Part shown: positions 11,566 to 22,838 of the stretch, piece by piece
Layout of the letters: each line of letters begins with the position of its first letter
How positions within the stretch are numbered: the first letter of the stretch is position 1
NCBI RefSeq assembly: GCF_030506205.2
Contig: NC_133347.1
Span: forward strand, 36,113,500 to 36,177,499
Reading direction: 5' to 3'
Origin: Paramisgurnus dabryanus
Lineage: Eukaryota > Chordata > Actinopteri > Cypriniformes > Cobitidae
Length of the DNA stretch: 64,000 bases
The notes under the pieces: model-generated
What the model saw: only the letters and a program-made list of their open reading frames with translations
What the model was told of the DNA's origin: nothing
Databases searched by the model: none
Program-made: the position numbers and the translations under genes

Positions 11566-12208
11566 TATTAAATGTAGAATGTTTAATGAGAAATGTTAAA
11601 CATGTTTAACTTATTATAAAAGCTACAAATACTTCTGCATCATTATGACCAGTTAGGAGGGAGCAAATCACACCAAAAATAGCTTTAAGCTTTAAATATG
11701 ACCTTCGGTGTGTCGTCTCTTGTCTCGGCCCCTTCTTCTCCCTGTAAATAGTTTAATCATTAGTTCATTACCCTCACTTGTTTTTCCCTTATCCTGTTTA
11801 GTTTTTCATATTTAATGCCATTGTGTTCTAAGTCCTGTGCTCGTTCATTTTGTACTGTTACTGTATGATTCTGTCTAGTGTTAGAATCATAGTCAAGTTT
11901 AAGTCATCTGTCAGTATTCCGTGTTTGTTCTGCCCCCACGTGGGCTCTTGTTTTGTCTGTGTTATAATAAAGTGTTTTCTGTTCACCCGCGTCATCGCCT
12001 GCGTTTAGGTTCATCCGTCCTTGTTTCTGACAGTTTCACTTTGTAGCTTTTTTACATTTGATGTTGTCAAAGTAACTTTAAAGTAAAGTAATTAGTAATT
12101 AGATTACTTTTTGCATGTAGTAATCAGTAATGTAATCAAATTAAAATTTTAAAGTAGTAATTAGTAATTTGTAGTGGATTACTTTTTTAAGTAACTTACC
12201 CAACACTG
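10863..12208. mobile_element. Non-autonomous hAT element (1.35 kb)
   Basis: An exact 8-bp duplication, CTGCTGAC, lies at 10855-10862 and 12209-12216. The ends are CAGAGTTGGGTA and, inverted, CAGTGTTGGGTA. The host Gypsy frame reads through if one copy of the duplication is removed. The interior is AT-rich with GTAACGCGTTAC-like terminal sequence and has no transposase. Confidence 0.92.
11524..11566 (+). repeat. (TAGA)n microsatellite
   Basis: About ten uninterrupted copies of the GATA tetranucleotide inside the hAT element. Confidence 0.95.
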
Positions 12209-12850
12209 CTGCTGACACTCAGGGGACCAGTCAAACTTAACAGAGCTTTTAAGCAGATTTGTAAGTGGGGAGACAACAGTTGAAAAATTGCAACAGAAAT
12301 TTCTATAATAACCAATCATCCCCAAGAAACGCATCAACTCTTTTGTTGTTGTCGGAGGAGGAAACTTATCTATACCCAAAACTTTGGCTCTTACCAATCG
12401 TACCCGACCTTGACCGACCACCTTGCCCAAGTAAACCACAGTGGCTTGGGCAAACTCGCATTTCGCAAGATTTACAGTGAGATTCGCTGCCACCAACTTC
12501 TCAAATAGTGCACGAATGCGAGACAGATGTTGCTCCCAGGTGTCAGCATAGGACACCACATCATCAAGATAAACTGGGCACCCTTCCAACCCAGCAACAA
12601 CTCTGTTCATGAGTCGTTGAAAAGTGGAAGGTGCATTCTGAAGACCAAAGCTCATCCGGTTATAGGAATAAAGTCCAGATGGTGTAATAAAAGAGGAAAT
12701 CTCTTGGGCTCGAGGTGTAAGCGGTACTTGATAGTAACCTTTCAACAAATCAAGTTTACTAACAAAACGTGCAGCACCAACCTGGTCCACACAGTCTTCC
12801 ATTCGGGGTAATGGAAATGAGTCTGGTTTTGTCACCATGTTAACTTTTCT

Positions 12851-13979
12851 GTCATTCGGAAACATGGCTTTTCCTACCACTGCTATGCAGACGACACTCA
12901 ACTCCACTTGTCGTTCCACCCTGATGATCCTACGGTTTCTGCCCGCATCTCGGCATGCCTGAGGGACATCTCACTCTGGATGAAGGATCACCATCTCCAG
13001 CTTAACCTTGCGAAGACAGAACTGCTTGTCATATCATCCGAACCAAAGATTCAGCACAACTTTTCCATTCAGCTAGGTTCCTCGACCATCACGCCTTCCA
13101 AGACGGCCAAAAACCTGGGAGTGGTCATTGATGATCGGCTTAGCTTCACGGAGCATGTTGCCAGCACCGCTCGCTCTTGTAGATTCATCCTCTACAATAT
13201 TAGGAAAATTTGACCTTTCCTAGATGAGCATGCTACGCAGGTCCTGGTCCAAGCTCTTGTCCTGTCCAGGCTGGACTACTGCAATGCGCTACTGGCAGGA
13301 CTTCCAGCCTGCACGACCAAACCCTTACAGATGATTCAGAACGCAGCGGCAAGAGTGGTCTTCAATGAGCCAAAGAGGGCGCACGTCACTCCTCTCTTTG
13401 TCAAGTTACACTGGCTTCCTATAGCAGCCCGCATCAAATTTAAGGCTCTGCTCCTGGCCTTTAAAACCACCACTGGGTCAGCACCCCCTTATCTTCGCTT
13501 GCTTATAGAGCCTTATGTACCCTCTCGATCACTGCGCTCTGCCACCGAGCGACGACTTGTGGTACCATCTCAAAAAGGGAAGAAAACACTAACGCGTACC
13601 TTCTCAGGAACTGTCCCACAACTGTGGAATGATCTGCCGGTCGTGACACGATCAGCTGACACTGTAGCTGTCTTTAAGACTCGGCTAAAAACCCATCTCT
13701 TCCACCATTACCTAACTTCCTAATTACAGATTTACTATCTTTATTTAGTTACCCTTCTCTTTATCTCTTTCTCTATCTACCTTCCTCTTTATCTAAAAAA
13801 AAAAAAAAACTACTAACATACCCTTGGCTATGTATATTGTGTTGGACTTGATGAGACTATTTCCAGTGCACTTATGTATTGCTGTTCTTATGTTGCCATA
13901 ATTGCTTCTATTGTTTACCTCACTTGTAAGTCGCTTTGGACAAAAGCGTCTGCTAAATGACTAAATGTAAATGTAAATG
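12851..13979 (+). mobile_element. 5'-truncated L2/CR1-type LINE
   Basis: Plus-strand ORF2 C-terminal part. It starts in YHCYADDTQLHLSFHPDD, which includes the catalytic YADD, then runs through WMKDHHLQLNLAKTELLVIS, NLGVVIDDRLSF, LVLSRLDYCNALLAGLP and LPIAARIKFKALLLAFKTTT to KTHLFHHYLTS and a stop near 13723. One TGA at about 13210 breaks it after YNIRKI. The 3' end is the characteristic TCGCTTTGGACAAAAGCGTC with an (AAATGT)n tail. A TTTTCT target duplication is seen at 12845-12850 and 13980-13985. Insertion is antisense into the Gypsy RT. Confidence 0.9.
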
Positions 13980-14280
13980 TTTTCTATAGTCAGTACAAAA
14001 CCTAAAGGTGTTATCAGGTTTTTTGACCAACAAGCATGGTGATGTCCAGCTGGAGTAAGTAGGCTTAGCCAAACCATTATCTAAAAGATACCGGACACTG
14101 TCCTCCAAACTTTTGTGTTTATCCGGTGAAACCCGATAAAATCTCTGCCGAATAGGCTGTGCATCTCCGACGTCTATGTCGTGCTCTATTAGACTCGTAC
14201 AGGTTGGGATATCTGAAAATAAAGAAGAAAACTCAAAAATTAAGCTTTTCAACTGTTCACGTTGCCTCACCTTCAAATGA

Positions 14281-15969
14281 GTCAAAAGACTGTCCAACTT
14301 AGCCAGCGACTCAGTGTTATTTAAACGCCCATGTAGGACTGCGTCGTCCAGACCCTGAACCCCATCTTCAGCTGCCACCTGAGATGTGCTCAAAGCCTCA
14401 TCGATAACTGCTAGCCCCACGGGTTCCATGTCAGCCTTGTCACCCCCCACCGACAATGTTGGGGAATAATAAGGCTTGAGCAGATTTATGTGACATAATT
14501 TGGTAGGTCTCCTACGCTCAGGAGTAGACACCAAATAATTAAGTGCTGAAACCCGCCGCACAACAGAATAAGGACCAGAGTACTTGGCCCTAAAAGGCGA
14601 ACCTGGTATAGGCAGTAATGCTACTACTTGGTCACCTGGACTAAACTCTCTAGTCTCCGCCTTGCGATCATAAATTCTTTTCATTTTTTGTTGAGCTTCA
14701 GTTAAATTACTACTTGCCATTTTCCAGGCCAAAAACAGTTTGCGACGAAACCCATTTGTATACTCCATCAAGCTTTCTGGTGGCTCTGAATTATCCAGAT
14801 CACTGCTCAGTACAGACAAAGATGAACGCACTTTGTGAGCGAAAACCAATTTGTTCGGGCTAAAACCTGTACTTTCCTGCACTACACTTCTTGCCGCCAG
14901 TAATAACCATGGTAAGCCCTCTTCCCAGTCCCTTTCCATCTCAACACAGTAAGCATGCAACAAAGATTTTAATGGCGTGAAACCGCTCCAGAGCCCCTTG
15001 GCTCTGTGCATGATATGCACTACTTAGATTGTGCTTTATGCGCAGCTGCTTTAGAGCCTCGGCAAACGTCCTAGAAGTAAAATTTGAACCCCTGTCACTT
15101 TGAATTACCTTCGGTATTCCAAAGATAGATATAAAATGTGATAGTGACTTTATAATTGACTTTGTTGTTATACTTCTTAGGGCATATGCAGCCGGGTAAC
15201 GCGTAGCCTGACACATTATTGTAAACAAATACAAGCAGCCAGATTTCCATGCAGGAAAGGGACATACACAATCAATTATGAGATGTTCAAATGGAGTACC
15301 TACTGACGGAATTGGATGTAGTGGAGCAGGTTTAATAGACACATTTGGTTTACCCGCAATTTGACAGATGTGACATTCCTTAATAAACTTGGCCACATCA
15401 CGTTTTATCCGTGGCCAGTAAAAGTGCTGTAACAACTGACTGTATGTTATCTTTACACCGTAATGTCCAGCGACTTCCCCGTGTGCAGTTTATAACACTA
15501 GATTACGATATTTCTCAGGAACAACCACCTGCCACACTGGATCTGCTACTTCAGGGTTTGGAAACGGTGACCACCTGCGAAGCAACAAGCCATTTTGGAC
15601 ACAATAGTTATTATCCATGCTTAAATCTGAAGCCAAATCAAAATATTTCCAAAGGCCAAGATCGTCTTTTTGTGCGTCAATCATTTCAGTACGAGAAAGT
15701 GATGCTGGCAACTCTGGAATATATACTTTTAGTTTCGTTTTAGACGCACCAGATGGCTTCTCCGACTGTGCGCGACTCATTGCGCGAGTCACCGCACAGG
15801 CAGTGAACACCTCTGGAAAATCTTGCAGATTTTTTTCAGACTCAGCTGATGGTACAACGTCTTTTCTAACCACAGGAGGTGGTAGTGACCCTTCAGGCCA
15901 AACACGGCCCCCACCCAATTTTTTTCCCAAAATGAGTTCAACACCATCTATTGATAAAGATGGACCCAC
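14281..15969 (-). pseudogene. Gmr1-like integrase
   Basis: From 15969 the frame reads through a linker to the HHCC zinc finger (TAHGEVAGHYG, then KECHICQ). The catalytic core follows with DD35E residues visible in HLIIDCVCPFPAW, KVIQSDRGSNF and AQSQGALERFH. A GPY/F-type C-terminal module (KYSGPYSVVRRVSALNYLV) ends near 14500, then a spacer leads to RT. An in-frame TAA sits before TAHGE at about 15491, and a frameshift follows ERFH near 15000, after which the frame resumes as LKSLLHAYCVEMERDWEEGL. Its position upstream of RT is the diagnostic oddity. Confidence 0.9.
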
Positions 15970-15981
15970 GGCAATTGTTAC

Positions 15982-18355
15982 CTATCCATTGCAGAACGCT
16001 GAAGACAACTGAATCTTATGCAATGGCACTGAAAATGGTTGAAGATCAATTCCACGAATTAAAACTACATTTCCAGTGTTTGAAACTGAAGAAAATGGTA
16101 GAACAGACTCACAAATAAAAGACTCTGATGCTCCTGTATCCCGTAATATTCTAACTGGGACTTTTTGAGCATCGTCAACCAGTGAAACGAAACCTTCTGT
16201 GATAAACGGAGTATAATCCACAACATCAGACACTGCTGTTTTATCACCGTCTATCTTCCTAACTTGTACATTCGTCTGTTGACGATCGGGCGCGGTTAAC
16301 AGAGCCTCCTGTGATCCAACACAGTGTTGTAATTTCGTAGCAAAAACACTAGAAGCGCAGCCTACAGGATTGCTACTGCCCGCTTTATTCTTATTACGAG
16401 CACTCAACATTGGACATTCTTTTTTCCAATGGCCCATTTCTAAACAATAGTGACATTTATTGTCAGCATCCATGTCCCTGACTCTGTTACGAGTTGAATC
16501 GGGCCTCCAAAAAGGACCCGCATTAAAAGGACCCGAGTTAGGACGACCAGGGCGATGTTCTCTACGACTATACTCATGTCTTGGCGGATGCTCCCTCATA
16601 GGATTTTTGTGCATTAACACGAAATTATCCGCTAGGACAGCAGCCTGAGCGGCCGTCCTCACCTGATGTTCACTTACGTAAGTGGCAATTCGTTCTGGCA
16701 AAATGTTTTTAAATTGCTCTAAAATCACCAAGTAGCACAAATCATCAAAATTGCTAATGCCCTCAGCCGTACACCAACGATGGAAAAAACTACTGAGCTC
16801 TCTAGCTATCTCAGCATGAGTTTGTCTATCATTCTTTCTCCAGTTACGGAAACGTTGTCTATATGCTTCTGGAATCAATTCGTAACATTTTAAAACTGCA
16901 TCTTTAACATACTGATAGTTCTTTCTCGCCGTAGTGGGCAACGCAACAAATGCTTCCTGCGCTTTCCCAACTAATACAGTTTGCAAAAGCAAGATTTTAT
17001 CCTCATCATCCCACTTTCAATCAGAGGCAACATTTTCAAATAGTGAGAAAAATACGTCAGGATCACGTTCATTGAATTTGGGAAGAAATTTGATCATACC
17101 AGCCAAACCGGATTTTTCACCACTGCCACTGGAGAAAAATTTACCATCGGCTACCAGTTTGAGTCTAATGCTGCATTTACACCAACCGCGGTAAGGGCGT
17201 GAAGCGCGAGTGATTTCAATGTTAAGTCAATGTGAAGACGCGTTGACGCGCGTCAGGAGGTCCCGCGGCGCGGAAGACGCGTTTCCGCCTCTTTCGCGCG
17301 TGAAGCTCGGGCGAAAGGCGCGAATTGAGCGTTGTGCGCGGTACGCGCGGTAAGCGCGAATTGTGCTTTTTGTGCATCTTGCGGTTCACGCGAATTTGCG
17401 GCTGACGCCCGAGTTGAAAAATTTGAACTTTGGCGGAATTTCGCGCCACGTTAACCAATCAGGAGCCTGCTTGCTGCTGTGGTGGCAGCCCCGCCCGGAG
17501 TCACTCACTCAAGCAGTCACTCGAAGCTATATGACACAAGTTGTTATTTCTATAGTGGAGACAGGAATAAAAAGGACCTCGCTTGGAAGAGTGTCAGTAA
17601 GGACTTTGGGCAACTTGGTAAGTTGTAATACACGCTTCACTTTTGAGTCACGTGACGTTTATCTACCCGCTCCGTTTATTTTTCCCCATAGTAAGGTTAC
17701 CCAATACAAAACTGGTAACTCTCTTGATAAATGCACAAGTAACATCAGTCATCTTGCAAACAGACACTCGCACAGCAGTTGCCCCTCCCACAAGAAGCGG
17801 ATTTTGCTTCGGACGCGCGTCAAATGCTTGCTTTTTCCGCGCGTCTACTCCGCTCTACACGCGCGAATGCATCCAAATTGTTCAAGCGGCAAACCACGCG
17901 CGGTAGACGCGATTTTGACGCCCAAACCGCGTTTGGTGTAAACTCAGCATTAAACGCTCGATTTCCTTATCCTGCTCTTGAAGTTTAAGTTTCTGCAACT
18001 CCAATAAACGATCCTTTTCACTCTCTTTTGCCTTATGTTACTGTTGCATTTGTAACAGTTCTTTATGTTGCTCAAACGTCAATCCACTATCAGGAGACGA
18101 TGACATGCTTGCTGCCACAGGTATAAGTGGAACCGATAGCCCTGTACCACTTGCGTCTATTGGTGTAATTCTAGGCAACAGTTGTTTGTCTTTTAAATGT
18201 TCACGAATAAAATCAACTATTTGCTCTTTTTTAGCAGATTTTGACAACGTTAATCCAATCATGTAATGATCTGCTACATTAAACAATTGCTCTTTTGTTA
18301 AGGCTAATAACAAACTCTCTGACGGAGCGCTCAAAAAGTCATGCAACGCGCTCAT
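15982..18355 (-). pseudogene. Gmr1-like gag and protease, interrupted
   Basis: The gag start is at 18355 (MSALHDFLSAPSESLLLALT) with a SAP-like helical N-terminal part. A coiled segment follows (LKLQEQDKEIERL), then a MITE insertion at 17168-17950, then GMIKFLPKFNERDPD, a TGA before KWDDED near 17020, and the gag core with AYRQRFRNWRKNDRQTHAEI. A zinc knuckle, CHYCLEMGHWKKEC, lies near 16440, followed by the protease active site RILRDTGASESFICE near 16130. A TAG separates protease from the next part at about 15983. A Ngaro insertion at 18366 lies just upstream of the start. Confidence 0.88.
17168..17950. mobile_element. GC-rich MITE, Harbinger-like
   Basis: The ends are TGCTGCATTTACACCAACCG and, inverted, TGCTGAGTTTACACCAAACG. 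The interior is rich in CGCG. The flanking trinucleotides are TAA and TTA, which fits an imperfect TWA target as in PIF/Harbinger. Restoring TTAA at the junction restores the host gag frame. No transposase. Confidence 0.75.
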
Positions 18356-18365
18356 AATTTAGCAC

Positions 18366-18986
18366 TTTACGAGTTCGCCTCACTGACAATAAAGTGGGAC
18401 TGCTAATATGCGTGAGTGGCGTGCTGTCCCGGGGCGAAGGTTCCGAGCTCGGGAAATACCCCCCGAGTTCGGAACGTTCGTCCCTTGACCGGGGAAGGAG
18501 CCCCGGGCCTGGGGCGTGCCCTGACCCGGGTTATCCCCGGTGCTGAGCTAAATGTACGTAGTGAGGCGAAGGGGTGGAGGTGGGTTTGCGATAATTCCGG
18601 AGAATGAGGGTAAGGAGTCTTGATTATTTATAGAGCTGCTACTAAGTTAGTGATTGATAAACAGCTGTGTTCATTGCTTAATGATCGAGAGCCAGCCGTG
18701 TTCATTGATTAGTGATTGAGAGCCAGCCGTGTTCATTGATTAATGATCGAGAGCCAGCCGTGTTCATTGACTGATCAGCTCCTCCCAAACCTTGTTTATA
18801 TAAAACATCATTTTACGAGTTCGCCTCACTGACAATAAAGTGGGACTGCTAATATGCGTGAGTGGCGTGCTGTCCCGGGGCGAAGGTTCCGAGCTCGGGA
18901 AATACCCCCCCGAGTTCGGAACGTTCGTCCCTTGACCGGGGAAGGAGCCCCGGGCCTGGGGCGTGCCCTGACCCGGGTTATCCCCA
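18366..18986 (-). repeat. Ngaro split direct repeats B2-A2-B1
   Basis: The B copies (18366-18540 and 18811-18986) begin TTTACGAGTTCGCCTCACTG on the plus strand and differ by only about one base. The A2 copy (18588-18813) begins GCGATAATTCCGGAGAATGA and ends at AACATCATTTTACG. A2 and B1 abut, forming the circular-junction configuration. A2 contains a short internal tandem (GAGAGCCAGCCGTGTTCATT, three copies). Confidence 0.93.
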
Positions 18987-19489
18987 AAAAGAGCAGGTGG
19001 TGCAGGACAGCCGCCTGAACAACAATTCCCCAAAGAAGGCTGGCTTGAGAAGGCGAGGTGCTGGCCCTCATTGGGAAATATGCTGAAGTAGAGGGTAGAA
19101 TTGAAAAAGGCAGCTCTGGAGAGCGGGCACTGTTGAGAAGTGCTGTGAAGAGGTTGAGAAGGATAGTATGAGGTGGGGCAGAGGCCTGGACCCAAAGGCT
19201 GTAGTTTGAAGAATATAGGGGGCTCCGGGGGAGCAAATTCTGCTGCTGCCTATATGTAGGGATAGGAGAAAATTGTGCTCTGAAGAAGAGCGGGGAGTTT
19301 TAAAGTTAGTAGGTGAGGTAGTGCTGTAAGGAGCAAGGTAGGACTCCAGGGGAGCGAAAGAAGCAGTTTGTGCCCTGAGATGGGCTGAGCTCTAGAGGAG
19401 CCAGACATGAGGTAGTTGGGGAAGAAGAAACTCCAGAGGGAGCAGTACTGCTTAGGCAGCGATAGATGCATAAATTCTGCTGGGCAGAA

Positions 19490-19870
19490 AATGTGAAGGA
19501 AGCACTGGCCCCTGCGGGGGCGGTCGCGGCTGCGATACGGGCTTCGAGGTTGAAATAATCTGCTGCGGCAGATCGAGGAAAGGCACGGGCCCCTGCGGGG
19601 GCGGTCGCTGCTGCGATACTGGCCTGAGTTGGAAAGGGAAGGTTTTATTGGCAGAGCATGTGAAAGAAGCACGGGCCCCTGGGGGGGCGGTCGCAGCTGC
19701 GATACTGGCTTCGGAAGTCGACTGCTGCGGCAGAGCGAAAAGGAAGCACGGGCCCCTGCGGGGGCGGTCGCTGCTGCGATACTGGCCTGAAAAAGGCATC
19801 TGCTGCGGCAGAGTGTAAAATAAAAGCTTGGGCTTCTGAAAAAGCGGTCGCGCTGCGACAGTAGTTGTAA
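19490..19870 (-). repeat. GC-rich ~80-bp minisatellite in the Ngaro 3' region
   Basis: Four clear copies and one decayed copy of GCCCCTGCGGGGGCGGTCGC followed by TGCTGCGGCAG-type sequence, spaced about 80 bp. It occupies the place where the recombinase frame should be and stays open in minus-strand frames as Pro/Gln/Arg-rich peptide. Confidence 0.8.
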
Positions 19871-20030
19871 TTTGAGATGGAATCTTGTTGCGGTAGGGCT
19901 GTGATCTGGTGTAATTGATGAAAACTCTGCAACTTCTTTGAGCTGTCAAATAGGTTTGAAGAGTTCCCTGGGGAGACCGCTTGGAGTCTGTTACCTAGAG
20001 AGGTATTAAGAAGGTCTTTGAGTGGATGAT

Positions 20031-22838
20031 TTATGGGAATATTAGTGTTGAATAAGGAGGCACTGGTGTTGGGTGGAGGTCCGCTTCTGGTGCCAGCTGT
20101 CTGAATTTCTGGAAAGCAAATCGAGAGAGAGAGTCTGCTATTGTATTGTTACGGCCGGGGATGTATGTGGCCGAGATCAAAAATTGATCACATGCTGCGG
20201 TCCATATTAGACGTCTTAGTAAAGGCATTAATGTGAGGGAATGAGAGCGACCTTTGTTGATGCATTGTACGGCTGCCTGGCTGTCGCAGTGTATGACGAT
20301 GCTGGTTGAGGTCCATTCTTTCCCCCACAAAAAGGCAGCGACTACTATGGGGTATAACTCAAACAGCGCAGATGACGACAGGGTCTCTGGGAGATCAGAA
20401 AGTTGATTGGGCCATGTTGACGCGAACCAGCGGCCTCTGTAATAGCCACCGAAACCGATGGACGGGGCGGCGTCGGTGTATAATTGAATGTCCGTGGGCT
20501 GAGAAATCATGCTTTCATAAAAGAAAGAAATGCCATTCCACTGCTTCAGGAATCTTACCCATAGGCTGAGCTCGTTAAGACATGGCTCGTCTAGGGATAT
20601 GAGACCTTCGAGTGTATTTACGGTTGTCGAGAGAGAAATGAGATGTGAGATGAAAGGGCGTCCCTGGGGAATTATACGCATTGCGAAATTGAAATAGCCG
20701 AGTACTGAGAGTAACTCGCGTTTGGAGCAAGATGGGTTGTCGAGCAGGTTGGAAGCTACTGAGATGATCCTGACAATTTTTTCCTTGGGTAGCGACGCTT
20801 GGAATTTTTTAGAATCTAAAATGATTCCCAAAAATTTAATGGAAGTGTCTGGACCAGCGGTTTTTTCCTGAGCGAGCGGAATTCCAAGCTTCTGAAAAAC
20901 TCCCTGCACTGTCGAGAGATGGGCGGCTGGGAGATTATCTGGAGGAGATATGATTAAAAAATCATCTAAAAGATGTACGACGTGGGGGATTGCGTAGTTA
21001 TTGGAAAGAATCCAGCAAATGGCCTCTGACAGCATGTCAAATATTTTGGGGCTGCTTCTACACCCGAAAGTTAATCGGACAGAAAAGTAGAATTTATTGC
21101 GCCAGCATATGCCAAACAGGTGCCAAAAATCAGGGTGGATGGGCATGATTTTGAATGCTGATGTAATATCTACTTTTGCCATCCATGCGCCGCGACCAGC
21201 ATTTTTAATGAGAGTGATAGCTTGATCAATGTCGTGGTAATTCAATGAAAATTCTTCGAGCGGAATCAGGCTGTTAATGCTAGGGAGAGGAGAAGAGTGT
21301 GGTGAAGAAAGGTCAAAAATGAGGCGCTTTTTTCCAGAAAATTTCCTGGTGGCTACTCCAATTGGACTCACGCGAAATGTACTGAAAGGAGGGGCGGAAA
21401 AGGGGCCCATGATGAATTTCTCATTGACCTCTTTGTGAATTAACAAGTCGACGGTTTCGGGTTCAACGAGCGCTGACTGCAAATTTGGATAGATCATGTT
21501 TAAGGTGGGCGAAGCTAATACGCCGGGATTGAAACCCTGCGAGAGGCCGTTCAAGAGGTAGCTGGTGAAATTAGCGTTGGGATGTGATGCTAACTCTGTG
21601 GATAAACAGGAAATATTGACAGGAGTCGATAAATAGTTATATGATTTTTTATTTGATTTTTTGATGGGACAAATGATGAGAGCCTGTGCTCCTCCACAGT
21701 AGCTGCAGACATGGGTGTAACGGCAGTGGTTCCTGGTGCATTTCCCGCTGTTGAAATTGTGACATACGTCTCCTGCAGCGGATTGGCGTTGTCCGGTGGA
21801 ACTTCTGTGAGGGAGTGGGCTTTGCTGGTTTGCTAGGTGCGGAACGTAGCTGGTGGATCTAAAGTGAGTTGAATCCGTGACTGGTGGAATATTGTGATTG
21901 ACTACGGGGCACGAAATTGTGTTGTGAGCTACCGAACGGCAAACTGCACACGTGATGTTTTGGACGCCAAGAAAAACTCTGCTGTGAATCTCAGTGTCCA
22001 GTGCCCCCCAATAGGGACACTGGTTCCACTGAGCGATGCGAATGGCGCATTTGGCGGAAAATAAACGGTGGTAAGTGTAAAAATGAGATCCTCCGTGTGA
22101 TAAAGCGAGCTCCGCGATTATTGTGAGGTAATCGCTGAGCTCGCGTCTCCTATGTGGGTAAGTTGTGCAGATTACTTCTAAATACCGTGAAAAAGCAATA
22201 GTGAATTCGGCCAAACTTAGAATGCGAGAAGAAATTTGTGCAGTGTTTTTTAGTGATACTGTGAATTCCCCACAATTGATCTGCTTGTCAGTCTGGGGAG
22301 GTGAAAGTGGTGAAAGAAGTGTAAAAAGATCTACGTCCGCACCTGCTAAAATCTGCTGCCTGATGGAATTGATGACAGGGGGAGGTTCCAAGGCCAATGC
22401 GTTGGGTGGGATGGGCATTGGTGCTGCGGTAGCCAGAGTGAAAGGTTGAAGGGTCTGGGGAACAGAATTAACAGAAAAAGAAGCCACTGGAGCCGCTTGC
22501 GGAGGCAGCCTCACGCTTTGGGTCGATCCGTGGGCGAAAATATCAGGTGGAAAAGTCATAGAGGGTGCCGGGGCCTGACTCGTTAGCGGAGGCATCCTCA
22601 CGCTCGTGTCGGCTCCTGCGGCAAAAACCGGGGCCTGACTCGTTAGCGGAGGCATCCTCACGCTCGTGTCGGCTCCTGCGGTAAAAGTGGGAAAAATGTG
22701 AGAGTGAAAGATAGAAGCGGCCGGTGCTGCTGCTGAACGCAACCCCGTGTGACAGATAGACGGAGGGGCAGCAGGCCATTGGCCGGGAGAATGAAATGGC
22801 AGTGGGAGGAGCGAAGCCGTTGCCGTGAGCGGAAGCAT
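20031..22838 (-). CDS. Ngaro RT/RNase H polyprotein (935 aa)
   Basis: One uninterrupted 935-codon frame. The N-terminal third is Pro/Ala-rich with a CCCH-like zinc-binding stretch (CHNFNSGKCTRNHCRYTHVC) around residues 360-385. DIRS-type reverse transcriptase follows: FSTFRVSPIGVATRKFSGKK, AWMAKVDITSAFKIMPIHPD, LTFGCRSSPKIFDMLSEAIC and the catalytic VVHLLDDFLIIS near residues 640-650. RNase H follows with YTDAAPSIGFGGYYRG, ELYPIVVAAFLWGKEW, HCDSQAAVQCINKGRS and NNTIADSLSRF. No stop or shift breaks it, which suggests a young copy. It overlaps ORF1 in another frame by about 300 bp; which ATG is used is uncertain. Confidence 0.88.
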   Translation of the reverse strand: MLPLTATASLLPLPFHSPGQWPAAPPSICHTGLRSAAAPAASIFHSHIFPTFTAGADTSVRMPPLTSQAPVFAAGADTSVRMPPLTSQAPAPSMTFPPDIFAHGSTQSVRLPPQAAPVASFSVNSVPQTLQPFTLATAAPMPIPPNALALEPPPVINSIRQQILAGADVDLFTLLSPLSPPQTDKQINCGEFTVSLKNTAQISSRILSLAEFTIAFSRYLEVICTTYPHRRRELSDYLTIIAELALSHGGSHFYTYHRLFSAKCAIRIAQWNQCPYWGALDTEIHSRVFLGVQNITCAVCRSVAHNTISCPVVNHNIPPVTDSTHFRSTSYVPHLANQQSPLPHRSSTGQRQSAAGDVCHNFNSGKCTRNHCRYTHVCSYCGGAQALIICPIKKSNKKSYNYLSTPVNISCLSTELASHPNANFTSYLLNGLSQGFNPGVLASPTLNMIYPNLQSALVEPETVDLLIHKEVNEKFIMGPFSAPPFSTFRVSPIGVATRKFSGKKRLIFDLSSPHSSPLPSINSLIPLEEFSLNYHDIDQAITLIKNAGRGAWMAKVDITSAFKIMPIHPDFWHLFGICWRNKFYFSVRLTFGCRSSPKIFDMLSEAICWILSNNYAIPHVVHLLDDFLIISPPDNLPAAHLSTVQGVFQKLGIPLAQEKTAGPDTSIKFLGIILDSKKFQASLPKEKIVRIISVASNLLDNPSCSKRELLSVLGYFNFAMRIIPQGRPFISHLISLSTTVNTLEGLISLDEPCLNELSLWVRFLKQWNGISFFYESMISQPTDIQLYTDAAPSIGFGGYYRGRWFASTWPNQLSDLPETLSSSALFELYPIVVAAFLWGKEWTSTSIVIHCDSQAAVQCINKGRSHSLTLMPLLRRLIWTAACDQFLISATYIPGRNNTIADSLSRFAFQKFRQLAPEADLHPTPVPPYSTLIFP

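Larger units (their letters stand above)
10402..14280 (-). pseudogene. Gmr1-like reverse transcriptase / RNase H, interrupted
   Basis: The frame starts near 14280 with FSSLFSDIPTCTSLIEHDID and runs to PCLLVKKPDNTFRFCTDYRK. It then jumps an L2 insertion to KVNMVTKPDSFPLPRMEDCV, SKLDLLKGYYQVPL, MSFGLQNAPSTFQRLMN and the catalytic CPVYLDDVVSYAD (about 12,550). After a hAT insertion the RNase H follows: STIEKEALALIWALQNF, YSDHNPLTFL and ENVMADALSRAPEGS, ending at 10402. A TGA interrupts the frame just before HQSNYSTIEKE near 10,675. The catalytic aspartates are kept, but the frame is broken by two insertions and a stop. Confidence 0.9.

Noticed and set aside
12179..12919. RT frame appearing to start with MERQVELSVVCIAVVGKAMF
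   Set aside because: The first ~20 codons are antisense L2 sequence; the Gypsy frame begins at KVNMVTKP below 12850.
22165..22449. Plus-strand frames across the Ngaro, also 20306-20569 and 23129-23420
   Set aside because: They are shadows of the minus-strand gag-like and RT/RNase H frames.
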